Source: Zanthoxylum bungeanum
Taxonomy: Eukaryota > Streptophyta > Magnoliopsida > Sapindales > Rutaceae
Assembly: GCA_019454045.1 (NCBI GenBank)
Contig: SKCR01015041.1
Coordinates: 1 to 64,000 of the forward strand
Reading direction: 5' to 3'
Length of the DNA: 64,000 nt
In this document: in pieces, positions 22,779-34,487 of the stretch
Layout of the letters: each line of letters opens with the position of its first letter
Position numbering within the stretch: the first letter of the stretch is position 1
Notes under the pieces: generated by a model
Told to the model about the DNA's origin: nothing
The model's input: only the letters and a program-made list of their open reading frames with translations
Database searches by the model: none
Program-made: the position numbers and the translations under genes

Positions 22779-23480
22779 TCACTCAATATCTCTAGTTTTA
22801 GATTTACCTCGGTTTATGTCTGATCTCCATGGGCCTCGGCTTTTACTCCTCCCCTTTCTGGTGTTCTTTTCTGTCACTAGAGCTTCTGAGATTGAGGCTG
22901 ATGCTGACTCTTGCATTCTCGTCGTCTTTTCTTCCTCGAAGATCCTGGTCTTTGCCATCTCCATAGTGACTTTCCCATCTGTGGCTGAATTTATCACCGT
23001 AGATCTGAACGTTTCCCAAGATTCTGGTAACGTATTAAGGAGTATTAAGTTGTTTACCTCATCACCGAAGTCTATGCCCAATCCAGACAATTCTTTCATT
23101 GTTCCGAGGAAATCCTTGATGTGGTCCGCCGCAGCTGTACCTTCCTGGTATTTCAAACCCATCATTTTCTTGATGTAGTACATGTTGTTGTTGCCAGTCT
23201 TTGCTCGGAAAAGCTCCTCCAGCTTTCTCCATAAGACATGTGCATTTGTTTCTTCACTGACATGGTTCACGATACTGTCGTTGATCCACTGACGAATAAT
23301 ACTGCATGTTTTCTGGTGAAGATTAGCCCACTTCTCATCGGACATTCCTTCTGGTTTCTGCTCCAGAAATACCGATCCATCATAGTCTTTCACATACAGA
23401 AGGTCTTTCATCCTTCCTCTCCATATGAAATAGTTTATACTGGTTAACAAAACCATTTTTCCGTTGCCCCCATCCATCAT
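22779..23480 (-). pseudogene. Copia gag, ends at a nonsense codon in the zinc knuckle
   Basis: 233 codons with the UBN2/Retrotrans-gag-type features of Copia gag (INYFIWRGRMKDLL near the start, then EELFRAKTGNNNMYY and IKDFLGTMKEL). The stop TGA at 22779-22781 stands where the first Cys of the C-x2-C-x4-H-x4-C knuckle should be; the remaining YHCKKKGHMKKDC is readable directly after it in the same frame. A single base change therefore truncated gag. The start at 23480 is the first ATG; a slightly different start cannot be excluded. Confidence 0.9.
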
Positions 23481-24202
23481 AAAAAATTTAAGTAAAATTT
23501 CAAAAAATGGACCTCATCCTTGCGTCCGGAATGGTCGAAAATGGTGGAAATGACACTTCGTTTGTCAAATTCTGACACATGGACCAAATTGCAAATTTCA
23601 GAAATTACATGGGTCAAAGTGCAATTTCCAAAAGTTCAGGGGTCAAAGTGCAATTACGGAAAAGTTTAGGGACTAAATTGCAATTTATAAAACGTTCAAG
23701 TACTAAATTGAAAATTACTGAAAGTATAGGGGCTAAATTATAATTTCCAGAAAGTTCAGGGACCTATCTGAAATTTACCAGGTATGCTGACGTGGCACTG
23801 CTGACGTGGCACCTGCTGACGTGGCAGTTGATGTGGTGCTGACGTGGCAGCTGACTGTGCGCTAACGTGTCTGCTGATTGGGCGCTTACTCAGCGCTGAC
23901 TGTGCGAAGACTGGGCGACACGTGGGCTGACTGGGCTGCTGACGTGGCGTCGTCTTCAACCTCCAGATCGCGTGCAATGCACGTGCGCGTGGCCGGCGCG
24001 TGAAGGAGGTTCTGGTTGGCTCATGCGGCGCGTGCGGCTGACTGGGACCTCCGTTCGATCGCCGGAAAATACCACCGTGCTCGTTTCTCCGTGAAAAATT
24101 TGATGGTATGCTCAAAATCAATTTTCGACAACTTTCGTCGAAACCGACTTTCCGAACCGAATCTCTATTACCGAGTTTCGGGATCCCTACGAGTAACCTT
24201 AG
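23481..24202 (-). other. Copia untranslated leader with two simple tandem arrays
   Basis: 23560-23780 repeats a unit of about 30 bp of the type AAGTTCAGGGACTAAATTGCAATTTCCGA. 23780-23960 repeats CTGACGTGGCA-like words of about 10-20 bp. No coding evidence. Confidence 0.7.
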
Positions 24203-24214
24203 CTACTGATACCA
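24203..24214 (-). other. Primer-binding site of the Copia element
   Basis: The - strand reads TGGTATCAGTAG just inside the 5' LTR. The first nine bases match the standard initiator-Met tRNA PBS (TGGTATCAGAGC); the rest differs. Confidence 0.8.
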
Positions 24215-24216
24215 CT

Positions 24217-24515
24217 TGTTGTGATAAAACACACACAATAGAGGAGATGAAATGAGAGAAAATTCTTCTTATGTTCACAAACAAAGAATTACAAAGCTTA
24301 CAACCCTAAGCTTAACAAAAAACCTCTTTGGGATACCTTAACAATGACTAAGTGGCTCAAATTTATAGTGCTCAAACCGCGTGAACAGTGCCACGCGGTT
24401 TGGCACTTGCTGGCAGCAAGTTGGCACCTCACATCAAACTTTCGGTGCTTGATGTCCTTTGCCCTGGCTTCTTGCTGGCTTCCTCATGCATGCATGAGCT
24501 GAGTTGTTTTCAACA
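24217..24515 (-). repeat. 5' LTR of the Copia element
   Basis: 299 bp with TGTTG...CAACA ends. It matches 19026-19360 with several substitutions and indels, so this insertion is older than RT1, RT2 or B. Confidence 0.93.
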
Positions 24516-24520
24516 TCTCC

Positions 24521-25153
24521 ATCCCAATTAATCCTTCATTTTTCAACCGTCCAACACTCCACCCACTGTCACCGTCGTTTATATTTTTCACTTTTTCTTT
24601 TTTATTTTTTTTATGCCTCATTTGTTACCCTATCTTTAGATCAAGGTTTTCATTCTTGTGTGGTGTTATTTTATGTAACTAGTTTGAGATTAATGTTTGA
24701 GATTTTGTGTTTTTTGTTTGGTTTCCTGTCATTTTGCAGGTACGTGGGACATTGAAGCAATGGATAGATGATTTGTGGGACTTATCCAATACATATGAAA
24801 ATAGAAGAAGAATATTTTATAGATTTATGGGGTATTGATTTATAATTAATTTATTTTATTATTGTAATGATCCTATAATTTTATTTGTACTGTGTTATTT
24901 TATTTTTGGTCTTAAAACTTGAATTCGCCAACTCTTGTTGAGAGGTTAGAAATCAGGTCGAATTCGTAATTCCTCTGACTATCGTAGATTTAAGTGTACA
25001 ATTGAGTTTTGATTTTATATGAGAAATACATAATGCATAGAGTTTATATTATCAGGATATGTTCTAACTAGCTTGAGTATTAGATTTTTTTTCCTAATTA
25101 TTGTTGTCGAGCTATATAGTCGTGTATTTACACATTTGTGGTGTCTTACTTAT
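24521..25153. other. Intergenic DNA, no gene seen
   Basis: AT-rich DNA between the Copia TSD and the solo-LTR TSD. I find no ORF with family resemblance, no repeat and no RNA gene. Confidence 0.6.
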
Positions 25154-25326
25154 AAATGTGTTGATAAATATTTTTTGTTTCTATGCAATATAGGGAATTT
25201 ATCCCTTGAACATACCTCCTCCAATTGTGAATTTGTTTGGTTAGTGTAAACTGCATAAACTTTGACAAAAGACAGACAATTACAGAGATAGAGATTTACG
25301 TGGTTCAGCAAAGGAGATAGTATATC

Positions 25327-25426
25327 ATGTTTCGAGTGTATATGTCATCTATCTCACAACAGTTGGGTCTCACACAATTGTGAGACCCAACTGTTGTGAG
25401 ATAGATGACATATACACCTGAAACAT
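25327..25426. repeat. 100-bp near-perfect hairpin inside the solo LTR
   Basis: Arms 25327-25374 and 25379-25426 (48 bases each) are reverse complements except at two adjacent positions near the outer end, with a loop of four bases. The centre reads GGGTCTCACACAATTGTGAGACCC. Confidence 0.9.
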
Positions 25427-25628
25427 AATATAATTTTTCTCAGCAAAGAGTGGTTTCAACCTACGTCCACGAGAGAGAATGAGATATGATTTTATTAAGC
25501 TCGGGGTAAATGCCGACCCGAGCTAATAACATGGGGAATTATACATATTATAATGAAATATCGCCTCGGGTTATGATTGCCCGGTCTACTTCTCACACTG
25601 TACAAGACTCAATTTCACTCTCTATCAC

Positions 25629-26207
25629 TGTACGTGCCAAATTTGGGCCAGGGGTAAAATCGACTTTTCGTCTTAAACCCAACAGTATGCAAGGCCTAAT
25701 AGTATGCAAGACCCAAAATTATTGGACTCTAATTAGACCAATAGCTTCAAGACAAATTCTATCTCATTATATACCAACTGCTTCCCTCTTTTTCCTAACA
25801 CCAAGCATATTCCCACATGCTATGATCTTTCATCAAATACATGAGCACGTTGTGGGACTCATGCCAACTAATGAAGTTATCTTTCTTTACCTATAAGATG
25901 GCAACACAATTCACGAAAGGAGGGGGAGGTCAGAGCTCTCAAACTTGAGCTCCTAAAGCTTCATATTCTCTAAACACCGGCTATCGCCCTCACGGCAATC
26001 AACAGAAGTCAAGGTAACTTCCGACCTTGTTCTTCTATTATTTACAGCTCATTTCATACTACTGACTTGAGCGTCGGAGTGCCCCCGGCACCCACCACAC
26101 CGGTGGGTAGTCTACTCCCGCTCACTCTACCTTTGTTTTGCAGGATCGCTAATGCCCCCAACCTACAAATTCTGATTGTGGACCTCGGCCGAATTCCAGC
26201 GTCCACA
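25629..26207 (+). repeat. 5' LTR of element B
   Basis: TGTACGTGCC...GCGTCCACA. It has a TATA-like TTATATACC around 25767. Directly followed by AT and the PBS. Confidence 0.93.
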
Positions 26208-26210
26208 ATT

Positions 26211-26228
26211 TGGCGCCCACCGTGGGGC
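26211..26228 (+). other. Primer-binding site of element B
   Basis: TGGCGCCCACCGTGGGGC lies three bases after the LTR end. This form is common in plant Gypsy elements; the tRNA was not verified. Confidence 0.8.
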
Positions 26229-26288
26229 CTTAGCGATTCATAGCAGGTAAAAATCTCTCAGTCTACGGTTCTTGAAACACAGCCAACC

Positions 26289-26417
26289 ATGGCTTCTAGT
26301 AGTAAGCAAACACCAGATCCTGTGACCACGCAGCTGGCCATACTCCAAGAACGATTATGCACCTTATTAAAGGAAAATCGAGTCATGCAAAGCCCCAGTC
26401 CTAATCTCCAAAAGTGA
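26289..26417 (+). pseudogene. Possible gag start remnant of element B (42 aa)
   Basis: The first ATG after the PBS opens 42 codons starting MASSSKQTPD with a heptad-like stretch (LAILQERLCTLLKEN), typical in style of the N-terminal coiled coil of Gypsy gag. It stops at 26415. No capsid or zinc-knuckle sequence follows. The identity is an inference from position only. Confidence 0.35.
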
Positions 26418-28900
26418 TTGGAGCATATTTCTTCGACCTCCCAAACGCGCGAGGCTACGAGTCACCTCAACAATCTTATCATCTAATCCAAGCTCTTAGG
26501 AGCATTCAACAAAATGTCAATTGAAAATCCACCATCAATCGACCATCCACTTAAACGCCAGAATAGCCACCATATTATTCCAACCGCCGATCATGCAAAA
26601 GAAATTTCATTCCCCAGGCATGAAGTTGTATGATGGATCCTTGGACCCAAACTACATGAAAAGATTGTCAAAAGCTCTCTATGGCGTGAAAGGATGACCA
26701 TATCCTTCATACGACATGGATGTATTGCTATCAACTCTAGAGTACATGGAAGAATTATCATCTTCTCCAGATGATAGAGATGAATCTTAATATTCTCCAT
26801 AAGGCATGAAATGAGTGTCACCTACTTCAGAAGATATTAAGAGGATTGTCATCTCCTCCTGAAAAAATTTCATCTCCTCCGATCTACATGAGAAGTTTTT
26901 TCTCCTCCAAACTACGTCAAAGCTGTTTCATCCGACAAGAAGATTACGTATCTTTCACAAACATATCTCCCATTCAACAGAGAGCCTTTGTGTACCAATC
27001 CAACTTGCTCACTCAATTGAGTCGCCAACACAACAACGTGTGACATTAGAATAAGGAGCCACTCGACACGGTGTATGTGAAACAAATAAAGGCTTGGCAC
27101 TAAGTGAATGTGCCCATCAGTCCAAAGCTCGAAGAGGCCTCAACAACATCAGGTCGTTAGGAATAACTCCATTATCAGAGCGCTTACAGGCAACTTAAAG
27201 CAACCGCCAACTTATAGTCAAAATTAGCAACCCACAGTCCAAGAAAATTTTGCACGTTGAGATAAAAAGCCACGTAGCCCACTACCAAATTGGCAACCAT
27301 AAAACTAGCCCACACAAAGAACAAAAGCCCCTCAAACCAGCCCACAAGCACAAACTGGCCCAGTAAAAAATAATAATAAAATAAACCCCCACTCCAGGTG
27401 CAACCATCACTCGACAGTCGCAAGCTACCACACGCCACTTTTCCTCATACTGCCATTCAAAAAATATATAGCCTCTCATATAAAAGTAGAGTCCCACTCC
27501 AAACCAACCACACTGACACGCCCAAGAACTGAAGAGAGCGGAATCAAATGAAAAGCTAACTTGAAAGTCCACTGCCCACGTGCCTGTCATTTCCAACTTA
27601 TAGTTACCCATACATAAACAAGAAATCAAGGTCAAACATTTGATGGCCCACTAACATGCAAGTTGTCGCATGAAAAACATGAAAATAAAGTTTAATTGAG
27701 CTTCCCTCTATAGCTGTAGCATGAAAGTAAAACAATCCAGCCGCAATAATTGACTAAAAAAAAAGGGAAATTGAAAAATGGAAATTGATTGATTAAAAGC
27801 AAAAAAAAAAAAAAAGAATTCAAAAGGAGAAGTGGGCCCAAATACATAGGTTTCCCAATTTTCTTTTACTAAAAGCAAATAGCTTACAACGTGGGCCCCA
27901 AATGTTTGCATTAGGTTTGAAATTGTTATGGTAATTAAAAAGCCTCAAAAGTCACGTGAAGAAATAAAAAAGGTGGAAATGGGAGAAAATATCATTCCCT
28001 AGCTAGCTATTAAAAAAAAAAAATGTTCCAAGCGCCAAAGCTGCACAAAGAACGTGACAAACTGCCAAGCACACACGCCAAGCTGGCCCATACGCACACC
28101 ATGCAAAGACTTGCCACGAGAGCACAAAGAAGCCACACCCTCCAGCCATGCAATGGTCTCATTCGACACAACACATACGAAGGTTTAGCACAATGCAGAG
28201 GTTCCATTCGACATGGATGAAGGCTTGCATTTGGTAGAGGTTTCATTCGACACGTCATGGATGAATTATCTTCTCCATATGACAAGACATGGATGTCACC
28301 TTCAGGTTAGTTATCATCTCTATGCTACATTGATTTAATATTGCCAATCCCATACTACATAGGGAATCTTTTATCATGCCTAGTAGAATGAAGAACACTC
28401 TTGCATTTCCTTTAGATCCAATTAACCAGCCTTTATCAGGCTATGTAGTATGGAAATTATATATGACTCTTATCAAAGTTCATTTTATTGTAGTATCATT
28501 AACCTTTCTCAGGTCTTGTATAATTAATAATGACCTTGATAGGCATCCATCTCTTCCATACTACATATAAGGACAATCATCTCCACACTACGTATAGAGA
28601 TTATCATCCACTCTAGACTACATGGATGGATTTCCATAAACTCTAGAAAGTATTGGAAAAGCCTCATGAACCTTCATCAGGTTCATTCGACCCTTGTCTC
28701 CTGACCATCATCAGGTCAGGTAGAATGAAAATTTTCTTGGACCTCATTTGGTCCAATCGACCAACCTTTATCAAGTTAGGTAGTATAAAAATTCTTTTGG
28801 ACCTTCATCAAGTCTAGTAGTGGTGATTCTTATAGACATGCATTAGTTTCATTCGACCGTGTCTCATAGACCTTTGTCAGTTCCATTCGACCATAGTTTC
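26418..28900 (+). other. Element B interior, left part, no gene seen
   Basis: About 2.5 kb of non-coding DNA. 26600-26900 has loosely repeated words of the type CTCTAGAGTACATGGA and ATCATCTCCTCC. The word ATTCGACA starts to appear around 28160 and becomes regular after 28900. Confidence 0.5.
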
Positions 28901-28909
28901 ATGGACTTT

Positions 28910-29890
28910 CATCAAGTCAATTTGTCCCAATCGACATCTACATGTGTAGCTTGGGACTTGTGTGGATCCTATGTGTGTATGGCTTGATGCTTTATGTTTG
29001 TGCCATTCGACATCCACATGTGTGTAGCTTGGGACTTGTTGTGGATCCTATGTGTGTATGGTTTGATGTTTGATGTCTGTCCCAATAGACATTACAATAT
29101 GTAGCTTGGGACTTGTTGTGGATCCTATGTGTGTATGGAATGGCGATTGGTGTCTGTCCCATTCGACATCCACATATGTGCAGCTTGGGACTTGTAGTGG
29201 ATCCTATGTGTGTGTGGCTTGATGCTTGATGTCAATCCCAATAGACATTACAATATGTAGCTTAGGACTTGTTGTGGATCCTATGTGTGTATGGCTTGAT
29301 GCTTTATGTTTGTCCCATTCGACATCCACATGTGTGTAGCTTAGGACTTGGTGTGGATCCTATGTGTGTATGGCTTGATGCTTGGTGTCTGTCCCAATCA
29401 ACATCAACATATGTGCAGCTTGGGGCTTGTAGTGGATCCTATGTGTGTGTGGCTTGATGCTTGATGTCAGTCCCAATAGACATTACAATATGTAGCTTAG
29501 GACTTGTTGTGGATCCTATGTGTGTATGGCTTGATGCTTTATGTTTGTCCCATTCGACATCCACATGTGTGTAGCTTGGGACTTGTTGTGGATCCTATGT
29601 GTGTATGGCTGATGCTTTATGTTTGTCCCATTCGACATCCACATGTGTGTAGCTTGGGACTTGTTGTGGATCCTATGTATGTATGGCTTGATGCTTTATG
29701 TTTGTCCCATTCGACATCCACATGTGTGTAGCTTGGGACTTGTTGTGGATCCTTTGTGTGTATGGCTTCGAGCTTGATATGTGTCTCATTCGACATCCAC
29801 ATGTGTGTAGTTTGGGACTTGTTGTGGATCCTTTGTGTGTATGGCTTCGGGCTTGATGTGTGTCCCATTCGACATCCACATGTGTGTAGT
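28910..29890 (+). repeat. Tandem array 1 of element B, unit about 79 bp
   Basis: About 12 units of GTGTAGCTTGGGACTTGTTG...TCCCATTCGACATCCACATGT. Copies differ by substitutions and small indels. Short open frames here come from the lack of stops, not from coding. Confidence 0.9.
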
Positions 29891-30245
29891 ATGGGAATTA
29901 TTATAGTTACAACACTTGCATGTCTTGAGATGTGATATAAATCCCAGTCGACATCATCTAGTACGTAGCTTGGGAATTATTATAGTTACAACACTTGCAT
30001 GTTTGAGATGTGATATAAATCCCAGTCGACATCATCTAGTACGTAGCTTGGAATTATTATAGTTACAACACTTGCATGTCTTGAGATGTGATATAAATCC
30101 CAGTCGACATCATCTAGTATGTAGCTTGGGAATTGTCATATACTACTACATTTGCATGTCTTGATATATGATATGAATCACAGTCGACATCATTTAATAT
30201 GTAGCTTGGAATTATCATAGATACTATTATGCATGTATGACTTGA
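29891..30245 (+). repeat. Tandem array 2 of element B, unit 79 bp
   Basis: Four to five copies of a unit with ATCCCAGTCGACATCATCTAGTA. It has the same length as array 1 and shares GTAGCTTGGGA and TCGACATC words, so it is probably a diverged branch of it. Confidence 0.85.
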
Positions 30246-30299
30246 GACTTGATTTCCACATCTACACGCCTAAAGCTTGGAACTTGTTAATGACCTCAT

Positions 30300-31560
30300 T
30301 CGACACTATACCCATACATCCTAACCTTCATCAGGTTCAGTCGACTGGGAACATTCCCCATTGGCTCAAGTAGAGTCAAGTTGAAGACCTGACCTTCATC
30401 TGGTCAGACGACATTGTAGATTCCCCTATTCCTTTGACCCGTAGAATGGGGATTATCCTGATCTTCATCTGGTTCAGTCGACTGGGGACATCCCCCATTG
30501 GCTCATGTAGAGTCAAGTTGAAGATCTGGCCTTCATCTGGTCAGACGACATTGTAGATTCCCCTGGTCTTTTGACCCGTAGTATGGGGATTATCCTGACC
30601 TTCGTCTGGTTCAGTCGACTGGGAACATTCCCCAATGCTCATGTAGAGTCAACATATGACCTTCATCTGGTCAATAAAAATTTGAAGACTCCACTGGTCC
30701 TTGACTAGTAGTATGGAGATTATCCTGAACCTTCTTATGGTTCAGTCGACTGAGAACATTCCTCATGGCTCATGTAGAGTCAACATATGACCTTCATCTG
30801 GTCTATAAAATTTTGAAGACTTCACTGGTCCTTGACTAGTAGTATGGAGATTATCCTGAACCTTCTTATGGTTCAGTCGACTGAGAACATTCCTCATGGC
30901 TCATGTAGAGTCAACATATGACCTTCATCTGGTCTATAAAAATTTGAAGACTTCACTGGTCCTTGACTAGTAGTATGGAGATTATCCTGAACCTTCGTCT
31001 GGTTCAGTCAACTGGGAACATTCCCCATGGCTCATGTAGAGTCAACATATGACCTTCATCTGGTCTATAAAAATTTGAAGACTTCACTGGTCCTTGACTA
31101 GTAGTATGGAGATTATCCTGACCTTCGTCTGGTTCAGTCGACTGGGAACATTCCCCATGGCTCATGTAGAGTCAACATATGACCTTCATCTGGTCAATAA
31201 AAATTGAAGACTCCACTGGTCTTTAACCCATAGCATGGGGATTATCCTGACCTTCACCAGGTTCAGTTGACTGTGAACATTCCTCATTGGCTCATGTAGA
31301 GTCAAGTTGAAGACATGGCCTTCATCTGGACCAGACAACATTGAAGACTCCCCTGGTCCTTTGACCAATAGTATGGGGATTATCCTGACCTTCATCAGGT
31401 TCAGTCGACTGGGGACATTCCCCATGAATCATGCCGAGTCAAGTTGAAGACCTGGACTTCCTCTGTCCAGTTTACACTTGTCGTATGGAATATACTCCTG
31501 AACCGTATTATGGTTCAGTCGACTGGGGACATTCCCCATGGCTTGTGTCAAGCCAAGTTG
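30300..31560 (+). repeat. Tandem array 3 of element B, unit about 120-131 bp
   Basis: About ten units around GGTTCAGTCGACTGGGAACATTCCCCATGGCTCATGTAGAGTCAA. Each has a SalI-type GTCGAC palindrome. The units from 30650 to 31190 are the most alike. Confidence 0.9.
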
Positions 31561-31703
31561 AAGACTTGGACTACTCATAATCCATGCATTGAATTCACTC
31601 TGTCGTATGAAACATGAACTAGTACATTCTTGACTGGTACTCTTACATCTTGTTCTATTCGACATATATTGAAATACTCTCCAAGTCAAGGACTTCTTGA
31701 CTT

Positions 31704-31720
31704 AGAGAGTAGGGGAAAAA
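31704..31720 (+). other. Polypurine tract of element B
   Basis: AGAGAGTAGGGGAAAAA precedes the 3' LTR by one base. Confidence 0.8.
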
Positions 31721-31721
31721 C

Positions 31722-32301
31722 TGTACGTGCCAAATTTGGGCCAGGGGTAAAATCGACTTTTCGTCTTAAACCCAACAGTATGCAAGGCCTAACAGTATGC
31801 AAGACCCAAAATTATTGGACTCTAATTAGACCAATAGCTTCAAGACAAATTCTATCTCATTATATACCAACTGCTTCCCTTTTTTTCCTAACACCAAGCA
31901 TATTCCCACATGCTATGATCTTTCATCAAGTACATGAGCACGTTGTGGGACTCATGCCAACTAATGAAGTTATCTTTCTTTACCTATAAGATGGCAACAC
32001 AATTCACGAAAGGAGGGGGGAGGTCAGAGCTCTCAAACTTGAGCTCCTAAAGCTTCATATTCTCTAAACACCGGCTATCGCCCTCACGGCAATCAACAGA
32101 AGTCAAGGTAACTTCCGACCTTGTTCTTCTATTATTTACAGCTCATTTCATACTACTGACTTGAGCGTCGGAGTGCCCCCGGCACCCACCACACCGGTGG
32201 GTAGTCTACTCCCGCTCACTCTACCTTTGTTTTGCAGGATCGCTAATGCCCCCAACCTACAAATTCTGATTGTGGACCTCGGCCGAATTCCAGCGTCCAC
32301 A
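31722..32301 (+). repeat. 3' LTR of element B
   Basis: Nearly identical to 25629-26207; followed by the TSD ATCAC. Confidence 0.93.
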
Positions 32302-32957
32302 ATCACTAATCTTTCTTAGTACTCTTGCTCTTAAATTATAATTTACTCTTTCTCAAGTATTTAGCTCAAAAAACTCCACCCTCTCTATAATAACTTCAAC
32401 CCTTTTATACAGGTTCTCAAATTCCTTTTACAATCGACCTTGACTTCACTCTGCATCACTTAGTCATCATTATCCTCTTATCCGTTGCACCCATCGCCTA
32501 TTCTGACCACACTTAAGCCAGCTACTCTACCACTGTACCAACCTATGGCGGCTGATAGGACTCGTGGCTTCATGTCAGTCGTTGCTTTATCATTTTCATC
32601 ATTAGTCTTTTAGGTGCACTCCTTTTTAAGTAGGGCATACGTCATGCTGCTCTAACTTAGTCGGGCATAACTTCACCAAGTCTCATCGAGTCAGGCATCC
32701 ATAACCACACGGAATACCCAAATCCATACTTCAAAGTTGTTGGGTTGGGACCACCATTATTTCATCCTCTGAAAATTCCTCAGGTAGAGAATGTTACTGC
32801 ATACCATGATTGGGTCCTTCTTTCAATCTTCCTCTTGCCTTTGGACCCTTGGGCTTATCTAACCATCTTGGTCGAGTAATTCAACAAAAGAGTTCAGATC
32901 CTGAGGCCTTGATCCTCCTCGGGGTGAGTGCTATAAAAAACCACCATCAACAAAATG

Positions 32958-33469
32958 AATTTCATATTAAAAAAAAAACTAATTGATGAACAAATAAATG
33001 ACTCAAATGTGTTTAATTTATAGTGCCCTTGAAAAACTAGTCGTTACGACCATTCCAGCAAGGCTCAGACATCTGAAGTCATATGGTTCGGTTGTCCGGT
33101 CGCTAACACATCAAATGAAAGTTTAAAAACAACGGTCAAAATCTTCGTATCGGTCTTCTGAAGGTGTCGTGTTTGGACATTTGAATTTAGTTCATTCGAT
33201 CGTTCGAACTTAGAATTTTCAAAAGTCCATGTTTCTGTGAAGGTTCTGATTGTCTTAGGACCACTTTTAGTCCCCATTTCAAAATCAAAAGATATTACAA
33301 CTTAAACACTAATGTTTTGAAATCAAATAAGGGATTTTTCATCAAAACCAAATGTATCCAATAAGATTGAAAATTTGAAAATTAATTTAACATTTAAAAT
33401 CAAAATAAGTTTTTATAATTTGATAAAAACATGTAATTTTGTAAGATATGCATGTGTAAAAATGATTTG
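32958..33469. other. Intergenic DNA, no gene seen
   Basis: Unique AT-rich sequence between the solo LTR and the first SINE. I see no supported ORF or repeat. Confidence 0.6.
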
Positions 33470-33733
33470 AGCTCTTAAGTTTTTTTTTTTGGATAACCGG
33501 GTGTCCGGGCCAGCTTACGCGCACCTCGACTAATCTCCGGGACCTGTGCCCCGTGTCCTCAGAAGTTTCCCAACACAAATCATGGTAAGTCGCTGGTTTT
33601 TCATACCATGGGGCATGGCCCCAAGGAAATGCATCTAGTGGGATTCGAACCTTGAACCTAAGAGGGAGCAAACCACTCAAACCCAAAGTCTTTACCACTG
33701 AGGCAACCCTTTGGGGTTAGCTCTTAAGTTTTT
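33470..33733 (-). mobile_element. SINE 1, tRNA-derived, Au-type
   Basis: The - strand reads from a Pol III A-box-like TGCCTCAGTGGTAAAG, through a B box GGTTCGAATCC, to the end GGACACCCGGTTATCC and a poly-A (the T run 33480-33490 on +). The target duplication AGCTCTTAAGTTTTT lies at 33470-33484 and 33719-33733. The GGCCCGGACACCCGGTTATCC ending is the hallmark of the plant Au SINE family as I know it. The body (33491-33718) is about 228 bp. No protein is encoded. Confidence 0.88.
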
Positions 33734-34487
33734 ATCGTGCATAATCTTACAATAAACAAGCATTATAAGAATATAAAATCAGTATAGCTTGTTGAGCTCC
33801 ACTAGAATTTCTTTGATCTTCATCTCTTTTTTATGCTTGATATATATGATTTACTTGAAATAACACATTTATCATTATGCTCTTAATATATGATTTGTTA
33901 TCATAAAAATATGTGAGATTTAAAAGTTCAATAATTCATGGGCTTTATTATTATTATTTTTGGAATATTTATGGGATTGAATTTTATGTCCACATTATCT
34001 TATAATTTTGTGTCCCCTGTTTGCGTTTGAATTTTTATTGAAGTATAAAATTTTGTCCCTATTTTGAATTAATTATACTTATTTTAAAATTACGTTTATT
34101 AACAAATAATTTTATTTTTCTTATTTTTTTCCTCTCTTAAGATCATGATTCACCTTCACATTTCTACTCACTTTCTGAATTTATTCACAATTTAAGTGTT
34201 AATCTCAAAACAAATCCCAAATTAAAATTATGATGAATTTGAGTGCACATTCAAATGAATCCATAAGGATTATTCTTGTGTTGGTAGAAAATCTCAAATT
34301 TTAAAATTTGAAATAATTTTATATTCCGAATTATATTCGAGGATAGATCAAGACAAGACTACATTAGAACATGGCGTCCGATTAGCATCCCTAAGTTAAT
34401 CTAGCCCATTACCCCAATCATGTTAAATTTAACGCTTGAAAAATTCAAACACAAACCCTAAATGGTGCTTCGGTTTTGTGAGGTAGT
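33734..34487. other. Intergenic DNA between the SINEs, no gene seen
   Basis: AT-rich; no ORF with family resemblance and no clear repeat. Confidence 0.6.

Larger units (their letters stand above)
19026..24515 (-). mobile_element. Ty1/Copia LTR retrotransposon, full length, decayed
   Basis: Two LTRs (19026-19360 and 24217-24515) are flanked by the 5-bp TSD TCTCC (19021-19025 and 24516-24520). On the - strand the order is 5' LTR, PBS, leader, gag, protease, integrase, RT, RNase H, PPT, 3' LTR. Integrase before RT is the Copia order. The polyprotein is broken by one nonsense change and at least two frameshifts, and the RT active site is altered. The domain wording resembles the Tork/Tnt1 group (low confidence on the group). 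Confidence 0.95.
25629..32301 (+). mobile_element. Element B: non-autonomous LTR retrotransposon filled with tandem repeats
   Basis: LTRs of 579 and 580 bp (25629-26207, 31722-32301) with the 5-bp TSD ATCAC (25624-25628, 32302-32306), a PBS at 26211 and a PPT at 31704. By eye the LTRs differ by only about three substitutions and two length changes in T or G runs, so the insertion is recent. The 5.5-kb interior has no pol and only a 42-codon gag-like stub; most of it is tandem repeats rich in CATTCGAC and GTCGAC words. It fits the LARD-type class of large non-autonomous elements. Confidence 0.93.
25159..32952. repeat. Solo LTR, interrupted by element B
   Basis: Starts TGTTGATAAATA at 25159 and ends CCATCAACA at 32952, flanked by the 5-bp repeat AAATG (25154-25158 and 32953-32957). 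Removing element B and one ATCAC copy leaves about 1.1 kb. Blocks such as TGTGAATTTGTTTGGTTA, AAAAGACAGACAA and ATTTACGTGGTTC match the LTR of element C (TAGTGAATTTGTTCGGTTA, AAAAGACAGATAA), so it is a distant relative. There is no internal region, so LTR-LTR recombination probably removed it (inference). The orientation is not fixed by an internal PBS or PPT. Confidence 0.85.

Noticed and set aside
28010..28285. 91-codon - strand frame rich in Cys/Ser
   Set aside because: Inside the non-coding interior of element B, with no counterpart or motif.
28910..31560. CRISPR-like array
   Set aside because: Units are 79-131 bp contiguous tandem repeats without unique spacers, in a plant retroelement.
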